Positions 6,301 through 13,313 of a stretch of DNA of 19,916 nucleotides are shown here, in pieces. The translations under genes and the position numbers were made by a program. The notes under the pieces are model-generated. The model was not told the origin of the DNA. It made no database searches and saw only the letters and a list, made by a program, of their open reading frames with translations. Positions within the stretch are counted from its first letter, which is position 1. Each line of letters opens with the position of its first letter. The stretch is from Planctomycetota bacterium (lineage in GTDB: Bacteria; Planctomycetota; MHYJ01; JACQXL01), in assembly GCA_016208805.1 (NCBI GenBank), contig JACQXL010000134.1:1-19916 (forward strand), in the 5' to 3' direction.

Positions 6301-6864
6301 ATGTCCGACACTGTAATATTAGGTGATTTTGAACTGCGCAAGGACCAAATGCTGGGCAAGGGCGCCTGGGGCGAGGTCTTTGTCGGCAAACAAGTCTCGC
6401 TCAACCGGCCCGTGGCCATAAAAGTCCTCAAGAAAGAACTGACCGAAGACCCCGAATTCGTGCGCCGGTTCCGCCGCGAGGCCGAGACGCTCGCCAAACT
6501 GGTAGACGAGAACATCGTCCAGGTCTACGGCGCCGGCACCTACGAGGGCTCGCACTTCTTTGCGATGGAGTTTGTCCACGGGATGTCGCTCCAGAAGTTC
6601 ATTGAACGCGGCCGTAAGTTTTCCCCTGAAGAGGTCATCTATGTCGGGCTGGCCGTGGCCAAGGCGCTCAGGTCCGCATGGGAAAGCCCGGCCCAGATTG
6701 TCCACCGCGACATCAAACCGTCCAATGTGATGGTCTCGTTCACCAGTTCACTGCTCACCTCAAAACAGGCCGCCGCCGGCCAGAAACGATACGAAACCCA
6801 GCGCTTTATGGACATTGATATCAAGGAATCGCATATCAAGGTGATGGATTTCGGACTGGCCTAG
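6301..6864 (+). CDS. Ser/Thr protein kinase, N-terminal part, ended by an in-frame TAG
   Basis: This is the first 187 codons of a Hanks-type kinase whose frame goes on after a single TAG at 6862-6864. It carries the glycine loop GKGAWGEV (19-26), VAIK with ATP-binding Lys41, RRE60 of helix C, the catalytic loop HRDIKPSN (135-142, Asp137) and DFG (183-185) followed by LA. An insertion of about 28 residues rich in Lys and Gln precedes the DFG strand. The stop falls exactly where DFGLA is normally followed by Lys, Arg or Gln, so the product alone lacks the activation segment and the whole C-lobe and should be inactive. The continuation in the same frame supplies the missing parts. The promoter at 6259-6286 drives it. 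Confidence 0.85.
   Translation: MSDTVILGDFELRKDQMLGKGAWGEVFVGKQVSLNRPVAIKVLKKELTEDPEFVRRFRREAETLAKLVDENIVQVYGAGTYEGSHFFAMEFVHGMSLQKFIERGRKFSPEEVIYVGLAVAKALRSAWESPAQIVHRDIKPSNVMVSFTSSLLTSKQAAAGQKRYETQRFMDIDIKESHIKVMDFGLA
6862..6864 (+). other. In-frame amber codon interrupting the kinase gene
   Basis: TAG at codon 188 of an otherwise open 834-codon frame (6301-8805). Conserved kinase sequence lies directly on both sides: DFGLA before it, VVSSEKDATLVGTVIGTPKYISPEQ after it. One base change from AAG, CAG or GAG explains it. The frame is not shifted and no other lesion is visible in the gene. Confidence 0.9.
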
Positions 6865-6987
6865 GTCGTCAGCAGCGAAAAGGATGCCACCCTGGTCGGC
6901 ACCGTCATCGGCACGCCCAAATATATCTCGCCCGAACAGGGGCTGGGTAACCCGGTTGATATCCGTTCCGATATCTACTCATTAGGA

Positions 6988-8805
6988 ATGGTCTTATACG
7001 AGATGGCCACCGGCCGCCTGCCTTTTGCCAGCGACAGCGCGGTGAGTATGATACGTCATCACATCTACGATACGCCGCTGGCGCCGACCCAGTTCAATGC
7101 CGCCATCCCGGTGGATTTGGAATCAGTCATCCTCAAATGCATCCAGAAAGACCCCAACCACCGTTATCCGACCCCGGCCGAGTTGCTGTCCGATTTGGAT
7201 GCGCTCAAGATGTCCCGTGCGCCGCTATATGCCCAGCAGTCAATGGCCAATATGGGCGCCACAATGCTGGTAAAACCGCAGGCCAAATCAGGGCTCAAGA
7301 CCTTCCTGGTAGTTATCCTGCTCATGGGAGCGCTCGGCGCGGCCGGCTACTACGGCTATCCGCTCCTGATGGCCAAACTTAAGAAACCGGAACCGCCGGC
7401 GCCAATACCGGTCGCCACCACTACCACGCCGCCGCCCACCACCATCGTGATTGAGCGAACCAAGGACGAAGACCCGGCCAAGCGGGTGGAACAGATAATT
7501 CTGCAGGCACAGCGCCTGATGGAACACGAAGACTACGACGAAGCCAAACGCCAACTCACCGCCGCCTACGGACTGTCACCCAATAACGAGGTTATCAACA
7601 AACTCCTGTCCGAGGTTGACCAGAAACGAACCGCCAAGTTGGAACGGGAAAAAGAGCAGGTCAAAAAGGACCAGATAGAAAAAGACTACAACGAGTATCT
7701 AAAGAAAGGGATGGATGAACAGGTCCGTAAAAACTGGGACGGCGCCTATACGATGTTCAAGAAGGCAATGGAGAATAAGGATAGCCCTGAGGTAAGGGAA
7801 AAGATTCAGGAAGTCTCCCGGATGCTGGAACGCCAGCGCCAGTATAAGAAACTGCTGGCCAAGGCCGAGACGTTGGAAAAGGCCAAAGACTACGAAGAGG
7901 CCATCCAGATATACGAACAATCAAAACAGTTCACCGACAACGTCGATGAGCCCAAGAACCTCATCGCCCGCTGTCTGGACAAGCAATACGACATCTGGTA
8001 TGAAAAAGGCGTGGGACTGATGAACCGCCATAAGTTCATCAGCGCCGAAGATGCCTTCAACCAAGCGCTCAAGATTAAGCCCGGCGCCAGGGATGCGCTG
8101 GCCAAAATCTCGGAAATGAAATCAGCATTGCCGCCCAATATGGTCTTCATTGAAGAAGGCGATTTCCTGATGGGCGAGACCAAAACCAAAACCAACCTGC
8201 CCTCATTTTATATTGATAAATACGAGGTGGCCAACCAGGATTACAAACTGTTCCTTGACTATATCAACAAAACCAACGACCACAGCAAATGCCATCCGGA
8301 AGAGAAGGCGACGATAAAGAACAAGAACCACACGCCGCAGTTCTGGGTCAACGGCGATTTCCCGCCGCCCGAGGCCAACCTGCCCGTGGTCGGCGTTGAC
8401 TGGTACGACGCCTACGGCTATGCGGCCTGGGCCGGTAAACGACTGCCCACCGAGTCCGAATGGGAAAAGGCCGCCCGCGGCACGGACGGCCGCATCTATC
8501 CGGGCGGCTGGACCGATGCCGCACAGGTCAAGGCCAATGTCAAAGGCGTCGGCTCCGGCGCACCGGCCGCGGTCACCACCTACGCCGAAGATACCAGCCC
8601 TTACGGATGTTCCAACCTGACCGGCAATGTCTCGGAATGGACTGCCGATTTGTGGACCTCCAAAAAAGGTGAAGAAAAAGTTGTCATCAGGGGCGGCAAC
8701 TGGTATAATAGCGCCCATAAAGGACGTTGCTTTTACCGCGATAACCAACTGCAGTTTGAGCGGACCAAATATGTCGGCTTCCGCTGTGCGAAATATGTGA
8801 AGTGA
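6988..8805 (+). CDS. Kinase C-lobe, membrane helix, TPR repeats and FGE-sulfatase domain (continuation after the TAG)
   Basis: The frame is open from 6865; 6988 is its first ATG. Codons 6865-6987 encode the rest of the activation segment and APE region (TPKYISPEQ) and SDIYSLG. After the C-lobe (YEMATGRLPF...RYPTPAELLSDLDAL) comes one membrane helix (TFLVVILLMGALGAAGYYGYPLL), then a proline/threonine linker, then about four TPR-like units (DYDEAKRQLTAAYGLSPNN; WDGAYTMFKKAM; DYEEAIQIYEQSKQF; ISAEDAFNQALKIKPGARDAL). The C-terminal 225 residues are an FGE-sulfatase/SUMF1-like domain: GDFLMGE, WYDAYGYAAWAGKRLPTESEWEKAARG, GNVSEW, VIRGGNW, VGFRCAK. The topology is cytoplasmic kinase with an extracytoplasmic TPR-FGE sensor. 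Similar Pkn1-type kinases occur in planctomycetes and chlamydiae. A product starting at 6988 lacks ATP-binding and catalytic residues. Confidence 0.88.
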   Translation: MVLYEMATGRLPFASDSAVSMIRHHIYDTPLAPTQFNAAIPVDLESVILKCIQKDPNHRYPTPAELLSDLDALKMSRAPLYAQQSMANMGATMLVKPQAKSGLKTFLVVILLMGALGAAGYYGYPLLMAKLKKPEPPAPIPVATTTTPPPTTIVIERTKDEDPAKRVEQIILQAQRLMEHEDYDEAKRQLTAAYGLSPNNEVINKLLSEVDQKRTAKLEREKEQVKKDQIEKDYNEYLKKGMDEQVRKNWDGAYTMFKKAMENKDSPEVREKIQEVSRMLERQRQYKKLLAKAETLEKAKDYEEAIQIYEQSKQFTDNVDEPKNLIARCLDKQYDIWYEKGVGLMNRHKFISAEDAFNQALKIKPGARDALAKISEMKSALPPNMVFIEEGDFLMGETKTKTNLPSFYIDKYEVANQDYKLFLDYINKTNDHSKCHPEEKATIKNKNHTPQFWVNGDFPPPEANLPVVGVDWYDAYGYAAWAGKRLPTESEWEKAARGTDGRIYPGGWTDAAQVKANVKGVGSGAPAAVTTYAEDTSPYGCSNLTGNVSEWTADLWTSKKGEEKVVIRGGNWYNSAHKGRCFYRDNQLQFERTKYVGFRCAKYVK

Positions 8806-8806
8806 G

Positions 8807-8843
8807 CCACAGATTACACAGATTGAATCCGTGAAATCCGTGG
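8807..8843. repeat. CCACAGATTACACAGATT-type dispersed repeat
   Basis: CCACAGATTACACAGATT at 8807-8824 begins one base after the kinase stop codon, and AATCCGTGG (8835-8843) closes a loose inverted repeat with it. The same motif occurs at 9374-9391 and, inverted, inside the prenyltransferase gene at 15606-15623. It fills most of the gap before the next gene. Confidence 0.7.
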
Positions 8844-8859
8844 CTTGGGGAGGTAGATT

Positions 8860-9372
8860 ATGAAAGGGATATGGAAAACCGGTCTGGGGCTTGTTTGTGT
8901 CGGCGTGTTAGCCGTCGGTTGCTGGGCCAAGCCGGCCTTTGTCCAGGACGAAATCAAGAAGGCCAAGGATGAAATCAATACCCAGCACGCCAAACAACTG
9001 GACGAAGGATTAAACAAGGTCACCACGGATATGAACAAACGGTTCGCCACCATAGAGACGTCCTATGCGCTGTCCACCAAGGTTGAGGCCGACCTCTATG
9101 CCTTCGGCCAGAAGATGATGAAGGAAGTGGAAGCCCGGCTGGAATCCATCAAGGCCATCGCCAAGGAACTCCAGGACCGGTTGGACACCTTCAAACTGGC
9201 CAACGAAGGCGACCTGAAAAAACTATCCCAGGACCTCAAGACCGCGGCCAATATCCTGCTCAAGCAGTTGAAAGAGCAGAAAGAAGGCATTGACCGGGCG
9301 ATGGAGGAACTGGAAAAAGGCGAGTGGGTCAAGGACAACGAGGAACCGCCGGTGCCCGAACCGCCGAAGTAA
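8860..9372 (+). CDS. Exported, lipoprotein-like coiled-coil protein
   Basis: The first 20 residues form a signal sequence (MKGIWKTGLGLVCVGVLAVG) ending at Cys21 in AVGC. That is a loose lipobox (Ala at -3 and Val at -2 are less usual), so either lipid attachment or ordinary cleavage near AKPAF is possible. The remaining 150 residues are almost entirely charged helix with heptad-like spacing, a long coiled coil, ending in a proline-rich tail EEPPVPEPPK. No enzymatic motif is seen. A strong ribosome binding site GGGGAGG (8847-8853) precedes ATG 8860. It lies between the kinase and an ExbD/TolR gene, so an envelope role alongside those proteins is likely, but its function is unknown. Confidence 0.75.
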   Translation: MKGIWKTGLGLVCVGVLAVGCWAKPAFVQDEIKKAKDEINTQHAKQLDEGLNKVTTDMNKRFATIETSYALSTKVEADLYAFGQKMMKEVEARLESIKAIAKELQDRLDTFKLANEGDLKKLSQDLKTAANILLKQLKEQKEGIDRAMEELEKGEWVKDNEEPPVPEPPK

Positions 9373-9373
9373 A

Positions 9374-9437
9374 CCACGGATTACACGGACTCCGTGTCTC
9401 TGTGCCACGCCATGTCGGCATGGCATGGTCTCCGTGG
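9374..9437. repeat. Nested inverted repeats between the coiled-coil gene and exbD
   Basis: CCACGGA (9374-9380) pairs with TCCGTGG (9431-9437). Inside are ACACGGA-C-TCCGTGT (9383-9397) and GCCATG-TCGG-CATGGC (9409-9424). The left end is another copy of the CCACRGATTACACRGAYT motif. A hairpin here could separate expression of the two genes. Confidence 0.7.
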
Positions 9438-9446
9438 TGAAAATAA

Positions 9447-9884
9447 ATGTTCAGACAGGGCCGGTCATTATTCAGCCAGGACTCGCCCGGGCGAACCACT
9501 GCCCTTGAGCAGTTAATCAACCTCGCGCCGCTGGCCGATATCATCTTTACGCTCCTTCTGTTCTTTATGCTCACCTCCCCTTTCATCACCCAGTGGGGTA
9601 TCAAGGTCCAACTGCCGGCTGTCCAGAATGTCACCAATATCCGGCCGTCCGAGATAGAAGTAACCGTACGGTCGGATGACCGTATCTTTATCAAAGAAAA
9701 AGAAGTCTCGCTCCAGGAACTGATGACCGAATTCCGCAACTTTGCCAAGGTCAACCAGGCCGTCATAATTACCGGCGACAAGGACGCATCGCTGGGCCGG
9801 ACACTGGCCGTCTGGGATGCGGCCAAAACCGCCGGCATCAGGGAACTAAATATCCGAACCAAACTGCCCCGGAAACACGAATGA
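9447..9884 (+). CDS. exbD: ExbD/TolR-type proton-channel subunit
   Basis: ExbD/TolR proteins pair with ExbB/TolQ to use the proton motive force for outer-membrane work. The 145 residues have a short cytoplasmic N-terminus, one membrane helix (about 28-46) with the key proton-carrying Asp31 in LAPLADIIFTLLLFFMLTSPF, and a periplasmic domain with the family pattern (KVQLPAV...EIEVTVRSDDRIFIKEKEVSLQEL...VIITGDKDASLGRTLAVWDAAKTAGI). Length is normal. No ExbB/TolQ gene is in the window, so its partner must be elsewhere. Ribosome binding site is weak (GTGGTGAAAATAA). The 42-nt dispersed repeat starts 9 bases after its stop. Confidence 0.92.
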   Translation: MFRQGRSLFSQDSPGRTTALEQLINLAPLADIIFTLLLFFMLTSPFITQWGIKVQLPAVQNVTNIRPSEIEVTVRSDDRIFIKEKEVSLQELMTEFRNFAKVNQAVIITGDKDASLGRTLAVWDAAKTAGIRELNIRTKLPRKHE

Positions 9885-9893
9885 CACGAATCC

Positions 9894-9935
9894 ATGGTCC
9901 ATCCTAAAGGAGAATAGGCTGTACCACCTTTAGGG
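9894..9935. repeat. 42-nt dispersed hairpin repeat, copy 2
   Basis: It matches 2095-2136 over 42 bases with two differences. The arms are CCTAAAGG (9903-9910) and CCTTTAGG (9927-9934). It lies just after the exbD stop codon, as copy 1 lies just after the lepA stop. Confidence 0.85.
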
Positions 9936-9971
9936 CGAATTGCACGAATTATTCGTATGATTCGTTTTATT

Positions 9972-10140
9972 ACTGAACTCTTGCGAAACGCCCCCTCTGT
10001 CATTCTGAACGGAGCGAAGCGGAGTGAAGAATCTGCATTTTATGAGGGTTTGGGACGAGATTCTTCGTCCCGACACTCCGTGTCGGGACTCAGAATGACA
10101 CTTTTTGGGTGGTTTATTTCCCATTTCGCAAGAGTTCAGT
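9972..10140. mobile_element. MITE-like composite element with 17-bp terminal inverted repeats
   Basis: ACTGAACTCTTGCGAAA (9972-9988) and its exact complement at 10124-10140 bound 169 bases that hold no gene. TATT occurs directly outside both ends (9968-9971 and 10141-10144) as a direct repeat, as expected for a target-site duplication. Nested inside are TGTCATTCTGA (9998-10008)/TCAGAATGACA (10090-10100), GAAGAATCT/AGATTCTTC, and a perfect hairpin GTCCCGACAC-TCC-GTGTCGGGAC (10067-10089). No transposase is encoded, so it would need one supplied in trans. The gap 9885-10185 otherwise contains only the 42-nt repeat. Confidence 0.6.
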
Positions 10141-10185
10141 TATTAGTGGGATTCGTGTTAATGGGTCTTTGTGGTGAATGCCCCT

Positions 10186-11922
10186 TCACTGCCCCACCAA
10201 CGTCGGCATCGTCCGGTCCGTGGTGTCCCCCAGCCCTAATTGGCCGGTAGAGTTATCACCCCAGGTCCAGAGCGTCCCGTTGGTCTTCAGGATGGCAACT
10301 GTGAACCAGCCCCCGGCCGCGGCGGACAGATAGGTGGCAGTGCCAATTTTGGTCGGCGTGGTTCTGTTCGCCGTATCGCCCAGCCCTAATTGTCCTTTGG
10401 AATTATCGCCCCAGCCATAGAGCGTGCCGTCTGACTTGATGGCGACGGTGTGTAAACCACCCGCGACTATATCAACCCAGTCCGTATCCGCCCCGACGGG
10501 TGTCGGGGACAACCGGTTCGTTCCCGCGCCGCTGTCACCCAACCCCAACTGGCCGGATTCGTTATCGCCCCATGCCCAGAGCGTACCGTCTAACTTGCGT
10601 CCGATAGTGTGCGCCCCGCCTGCGGCCACCTGCGCCCAGTCCGTCTCTGTCAACACTTCCTGAACGGGCAGGTAGCGCTCGGCGATATCGCCCAGCCCCA
10701 ACTGGCCGGATGAGTTATCGCCCCAGGCCCAGAGCGTACCATCGGCCTTCAGGGCAACCGTATGCGAGCCGCCCGCACGCACGGACGTCCAGTCGCTGTC
10801 CGACCCTATCTTGCTGATATAACTCCGGTCAAGTATATCACCCAGCCCCAATTGTCCGTTAAAGTTATAGCCCCAGGACCAGAGCGTGCCGCCGCTCTTG
10901 CGGGCGATGTTGTGGAACTCGCCGGCCGTAACCTGAATCCAGTCCGTGTCATAATCTATCCGGTAAGGCGACTTCCGGTTTGTGCCCCAGCCGCTGGTGC
11001 CGGTGCCTAATTGTCCGAATTCGTTGTCACCCCAGGCCCAGAGCGTGCCGTCGTTATTTATGGCAACGGTGTGCGCATCGCCGGCCGTGACCTCAGCCCA
11101 ATCCGTATCCAAGCCAATCTGGACCGGCCACAGCCGGTTCGTTCCCGCACCGCTGTCACCCAGCCCCAACTGGCCGACTGAATTATCACCCCAGGAGCGG
11201 AGAGTCCCGTTAGCCATCAACGCAACCGTGTGCGCGCCGCCAACCGTAATCTGCGACCAACCCCGCACCGGTATCGCCGCCGCGCTGGTATAGTTGCTGT
11301 AACCGGTTGAATTATATGCCCTGACCCGGTAATAACAAACGATTGGTTCAGGCGCATTGGCATTGGTATAATCTGCGGCATTCTGCCCGACCGTGGCAAT
11401 CTGGGCGTAAAGGCCGGTGGCGGAGTCCTTGCGCTCTATGGCAAACCCGGTCTCGTTATAAGAATGGTCAACCCAGTTAAGCGTAACGATGGCGCTTGAA
11501 ACCGCCGTGGCGGTCAGCCCGGTCGGCGCCTCCAACAGCGTGGCCGCCGGCACGATATTGGAATAGGTTGACCGGCCGGCTGAATTATAGGCGCAGACCC
11601 GGTAATAATACGGCGCCCCCTCTATCAGGTAGGCATTGGAGTAGGTGGTGATGCTTGGGCCGGTCATCGTCAGCATCGCAAAGTTGAGGCCGTCCGAAGA
11701 ACGCTCTATCCGGTAACCGGACTCATTGTTGGAATTATCCTGCCAGACAACGGTCACCTGGGTAGGCGAGATAGATGCGGCCCAGAGGTTGGTGGGCGGC
11801 GCTATGGCGGTGGTGGCCTGGGCGATGTTGGAATAAGCAGAGTTACTCAGTGATTTATAGGTGCAGATGCGATAATAATAAGTCGTCACCTCGCTCAAAG
11901 CGGTATCGCTGGAAGCCGTCAT
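10186..11922 (-). CDS. Fibronectin type III / RCC1-repeat protein, 5'-truncated
   Basis: From the N-terminus it has the end of one Fn3 domain, two full Fn3 domains (each with a DN/DHSxNExGxxIER core and YYYRVxAYNS), then seven RCC1-like repeats of about 50 residues (xVxAGxxHTVAxxxDGTLWxWGDNxxGQLGLGD), enough for a seven-bladed propeller. Such proteins are usually secreted or cell-surface. The frame continues upstream of 11922 to an ATG at 12013-12015 (minus strand), but is interrupted by TAG at 11992-11994, exactly in the Fn3 string DN-stop-DGFRLERS where Glu is usual. Even with read-through there is no signal peptide and the first Fn3 begins mid-domain, so the 5' part has been lost next to the divergent ino1 gene. 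Probably a gene remnant that may still be translated from 11922. Confidence 0.75.
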   Translation of the reverse strand: MTASSDTALSEVTTYYYRICTYKSLSNSAYSNIAQATTAIAPPTNLWAASISPTQVTVVWQDNSNNESGYRIERSSDGLNFAMLTMTGPSITTYSNAYLIEGAPYYYRVCAYNSAGRSTYSNIVPAATLLEAPTGLTATAVSSAIVTLNWVDHSYNETGFAIERKDSATGLYAQIATVGQNAADYTNANAPEPIVCYYRVRAYNSTGYSNYTSAAAIPVRGWSQITVGGAHTVALMANGTLRSWGDNSVGQLGLGDSGAGTNRLWPVQIGLDTDWAEVTAGDAHTVAINNDGTLWAWGDNEFGQLGTGTSGWGTNRKSPYRIDYDTDWIQVTAGEFHNIARKSGGTLWSWGYNFNGQLGLGDILDRSYISKIGSDSDWTSVRAGGSHTVALKADGTLWAWGDNSSGQLGLGDIAERYLPVQEVLTETDWAQVAAGGAHTIGRKLDGTLWAWGDNESGQLGLGDSGAGTNRLSPTPVGADTDWVDIVAGGLHTVAIKSDGTLYGWGDNSKGQLGLGDTANRTTPTKIGTATYLSAAAGGWFTVAILKTNGTLWTWGDNSTGQLGLGDTTDRTMPTLVGQ

Positions 11923-11991
11923 ATCCGCATTAGCCAGCGCCAGATAACTAAAGGTGATACCGTTGGTGGAACGCTCCAGCCGGAAACCGTC

Positions 11992-11994
11992 CTA
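11992..11994 (-). other. In-frame amber codon near the 5' end of the Fn3/RCC1 frame
   Basis: On the minus strand, reading from ATG 12015, codon 8 is TAG. The flanking residues (KDN, then DGFRLERS) fit the Fn3 motif NEDGFRxERS, in which the stop replaces a Glu codon (GAG to TAG). It is the second TAG in the window that interrupts recognisable protein sequence. Confidence 0.7.
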
Positions 11995-12026
11995 GTTATC
12001 CTTGGATTTGTTCATATTATTTATTT

Positions 12027-13250
12027 ATGACAATGACAGATAACAAAACCGGCGTGTGGCTGATTGGCGCTTATGGGTCGGTCGCCACCACCGCCCTCAT
12101 CGGCGCACGCTCGCTGGCTAAGGGTTTGATCAAGCCCACCGGACTGATTACCGAACTGCCGGAAATAACGAGATTGCTTCGTCGTCCCGCCGGGACGCCT
12201 CGCAATGACATACTAGAGTTTGATAACCTCGTCTTCGGCGGGCACGAAATCCGCAAGTCTTCATTCAAGGACTCTATTAAACAACTCCAGCAGACCGGCA
12301 TCCATATCCCGTCAGAATTATTGGTCAAAATAAAACCAGACCTGAAACAGATAGAGCCGGATATCCGACAGGGACTGTCTTTCACCGCAGAGTCGCCGAG
12401 AGCGCAGAGATTGCCGCTGGCGGAAATGGTAAACCGTTTGGTTGATGATATAACCGGGTTTAAGAAGAAACATTCTCTGGAGCGGGTGATAGTGGTCAAC
12501 CTGGCCTCCACTGAACCGCCGATGGCCGAAGGCGCGCATACCAAAACGCTCAAGGGTTTTGAGACCGCCTTGAGCCACACATTCGCTTCGCTCAGTGCAA
12601 GCAGATTAGGATTATTTCAACCAAGCGTTCTTTACGCCTATGCGGCGTTCAAGGCCGGTTGCCCTTATATCAACTTCACGCCCTCGGCCGGCGCGTCCAT
12701 CCCGGCCCTGCTCCAGATGGCCCGGAAATTGAAACTGCCCCACTGCGGCACGGACGGCAAGACCGGCGAGACACTGGTCAAGTCCGCTCTGGCGCCGATG
12801 TTCAACTACCGCAACCTCAATGTCCTGTCCTGGCAGGGTTATAATATTTTAGGCAACTTAGACGGCAAGGCCCTGGCCGACCCGGCGGCCTGTAAATCCA
12901 AGATAGACAGCAAGAGTAACGTCCTGTCCAATATCCTCGGTTACCAGCCGCACAGTTTCGTTGGGATAGATTATGTTCCTTCTTTAGGCGACTGGAAGAC
13001 GGCCTGGGACTTCATCCATTTTGAAGGGTTCCTGGGCACGAAGATGGCGATGCAGTTTGTCTGGCAGGGATGCGACAGCATCTTAGCCGCGCCGCTGGCG
13101 CTGGACCTGATCCGGCTGGTTGACTTAGCGCACCGGCAGGGCGAATCAGGCGAACTGGCCCACTTAGCGCTATTCTTCAAGAAACCATTGGGAACCAAGG
13201 AAAACAACCTGCATAAACAGTGGGAATTACTTAAAAGTAAACTGATTTAA
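12027..13250 (+). CDS. ino1: myo-Inositol-1-phosphate synthase (Ino1) family protein
   Basis: Ino1 enzymes convert glucose 6-phosphate to inositol 1-phosphate with NAD. The N-terminal nucleotide-binding strand and loop are GVWLIGAYGSVATTALIG. LVFGGHEIR, VVNLASTEPP, FTPSAGASIPALLQMARK and GTDGKTGETLVKSALAPMF are typical of the short bacterial/archaeal Ino1 branch, and KSKIDSKSNVLSNILGYQPHSFVGIDYVPSLGDWKTAWDFIHFEGFLG completes the catalytic domain. At 407 residues the length is normal. Starts at 12027 or 12033 are both possible; neither has a ribosome binding site. Two dispersed repeats are translated inside it (residues about 49-62 and 119-128). Placed first in a run with TatD-, isomerase- and prenyltransferase-like genes, it more likely feeds a specialised polar-lipid or metabolite pathway than general inositol supply. 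Confidence 0.87.
   Translation: MTMTDNKTGVWLIGAYGSVATTALIGARSLAKGLIKPTGLITELPEITRLLRRPAGTPRNDILEFDNLVFGGHEIRKSSFKDSIKQLQQTGIHIPSELLVKIKPDLKQIEPDIRQGLSFTAESPRAQRLPLAEMVNRLVDDITGFKKKHSLERVIVVNLASTEPPMAEGAHTKTLKGFETALSHTFASLSASRLGLFQPSVLYAYAAFKAGCPYINFTPSAGASIPALLQMARKLKLPHCGTDGKTGETLVKSALAPMFNYRNLNVLSWQGYNILGNLDGKALADPAACKSKIDSKSNVLSNILGYQPHSFVGIDYVPSLGDWKTAWDFIHFEGFLGTKMAMQFVWQGCDSILAAPLALDLIRLVDLAHRQGESGELAHLALFFKKPLGTKENNLHKQWELLKSKLI
12171..12210 (-). repeat. In-frame TGTCATTGCGAG-type repeat inside ino1
   Basis: The inverted version of the element at 4811-4851: AGATTGCTTCGTC, a hairpin GTCCCGCCGGGAC, then CTCGCAATGACA. It is translated as about TRLLRRPAGTPRND and separates TELPE from the family's LVFGGHEIR by more residues than usual in Ino1. 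Confidence 0.8.
12382..12409 (+). repeat. In-frame TCACCGCAGAG-type 28-nt repeat inside ino1
   Basis: It matches, with two differences in 28, the inverted sequence at 18926-18953 in the signal peptide of the HEAT-repeat gene, and more loosely the intergenic copy at 14114-14141. Here it encodes FTAESPRAQR at residues 119-128. Confidence 0.75.
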
Positions 13251-13294
13251 CGGATTCAACTGATATTTAATCTGATTAATCTGTTTAATCCGTT
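13249..13294. repeat. Short inverted repeat between ino1 and the TatD-like gene
   Basis: AACGGATT (13249-13256) overlaps the ino1 stop codon and pairs with AATCCGTT (13287-13294). The stretch between has repeated AATCTGATTAATCTG-like units. It could end or attenuate transcription before the next ribosome binding site. Confidence 0.55.
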
Positions 13295-13313
13295 TACATA
13301 AAAGGAGCATTAA

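Noticed and set aside
8203..8748. Minus-strand frame of 181 codons opposite the FGE-sulfatase domain
   Set aside because: It is a shadow of a G+C-rich coding strand; the plus-strand product has strong domain motifs.
9329..10003. Minus-strand frame of 224 codons
   Set aside because: It lies antisense to exbD and runs through repeat DNA. The exbD frame has clear family motifs and the antisense product does not.
10491..10508. CCCCGAC...GTCGGGG palindrome in the RCC1 gene as another in-frame insertion
   Set aside because: The protein repeat has the same length as its sister repeats here, so this is base substitution or chance, not an insertion.
10198..11270. Regularly spaced DNA repeats resembling a CRISPR array
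   Set aside because: The period of about 150 bases and the translated WGDNxxGQLGLGD units show these are RCC1 protein repeats.
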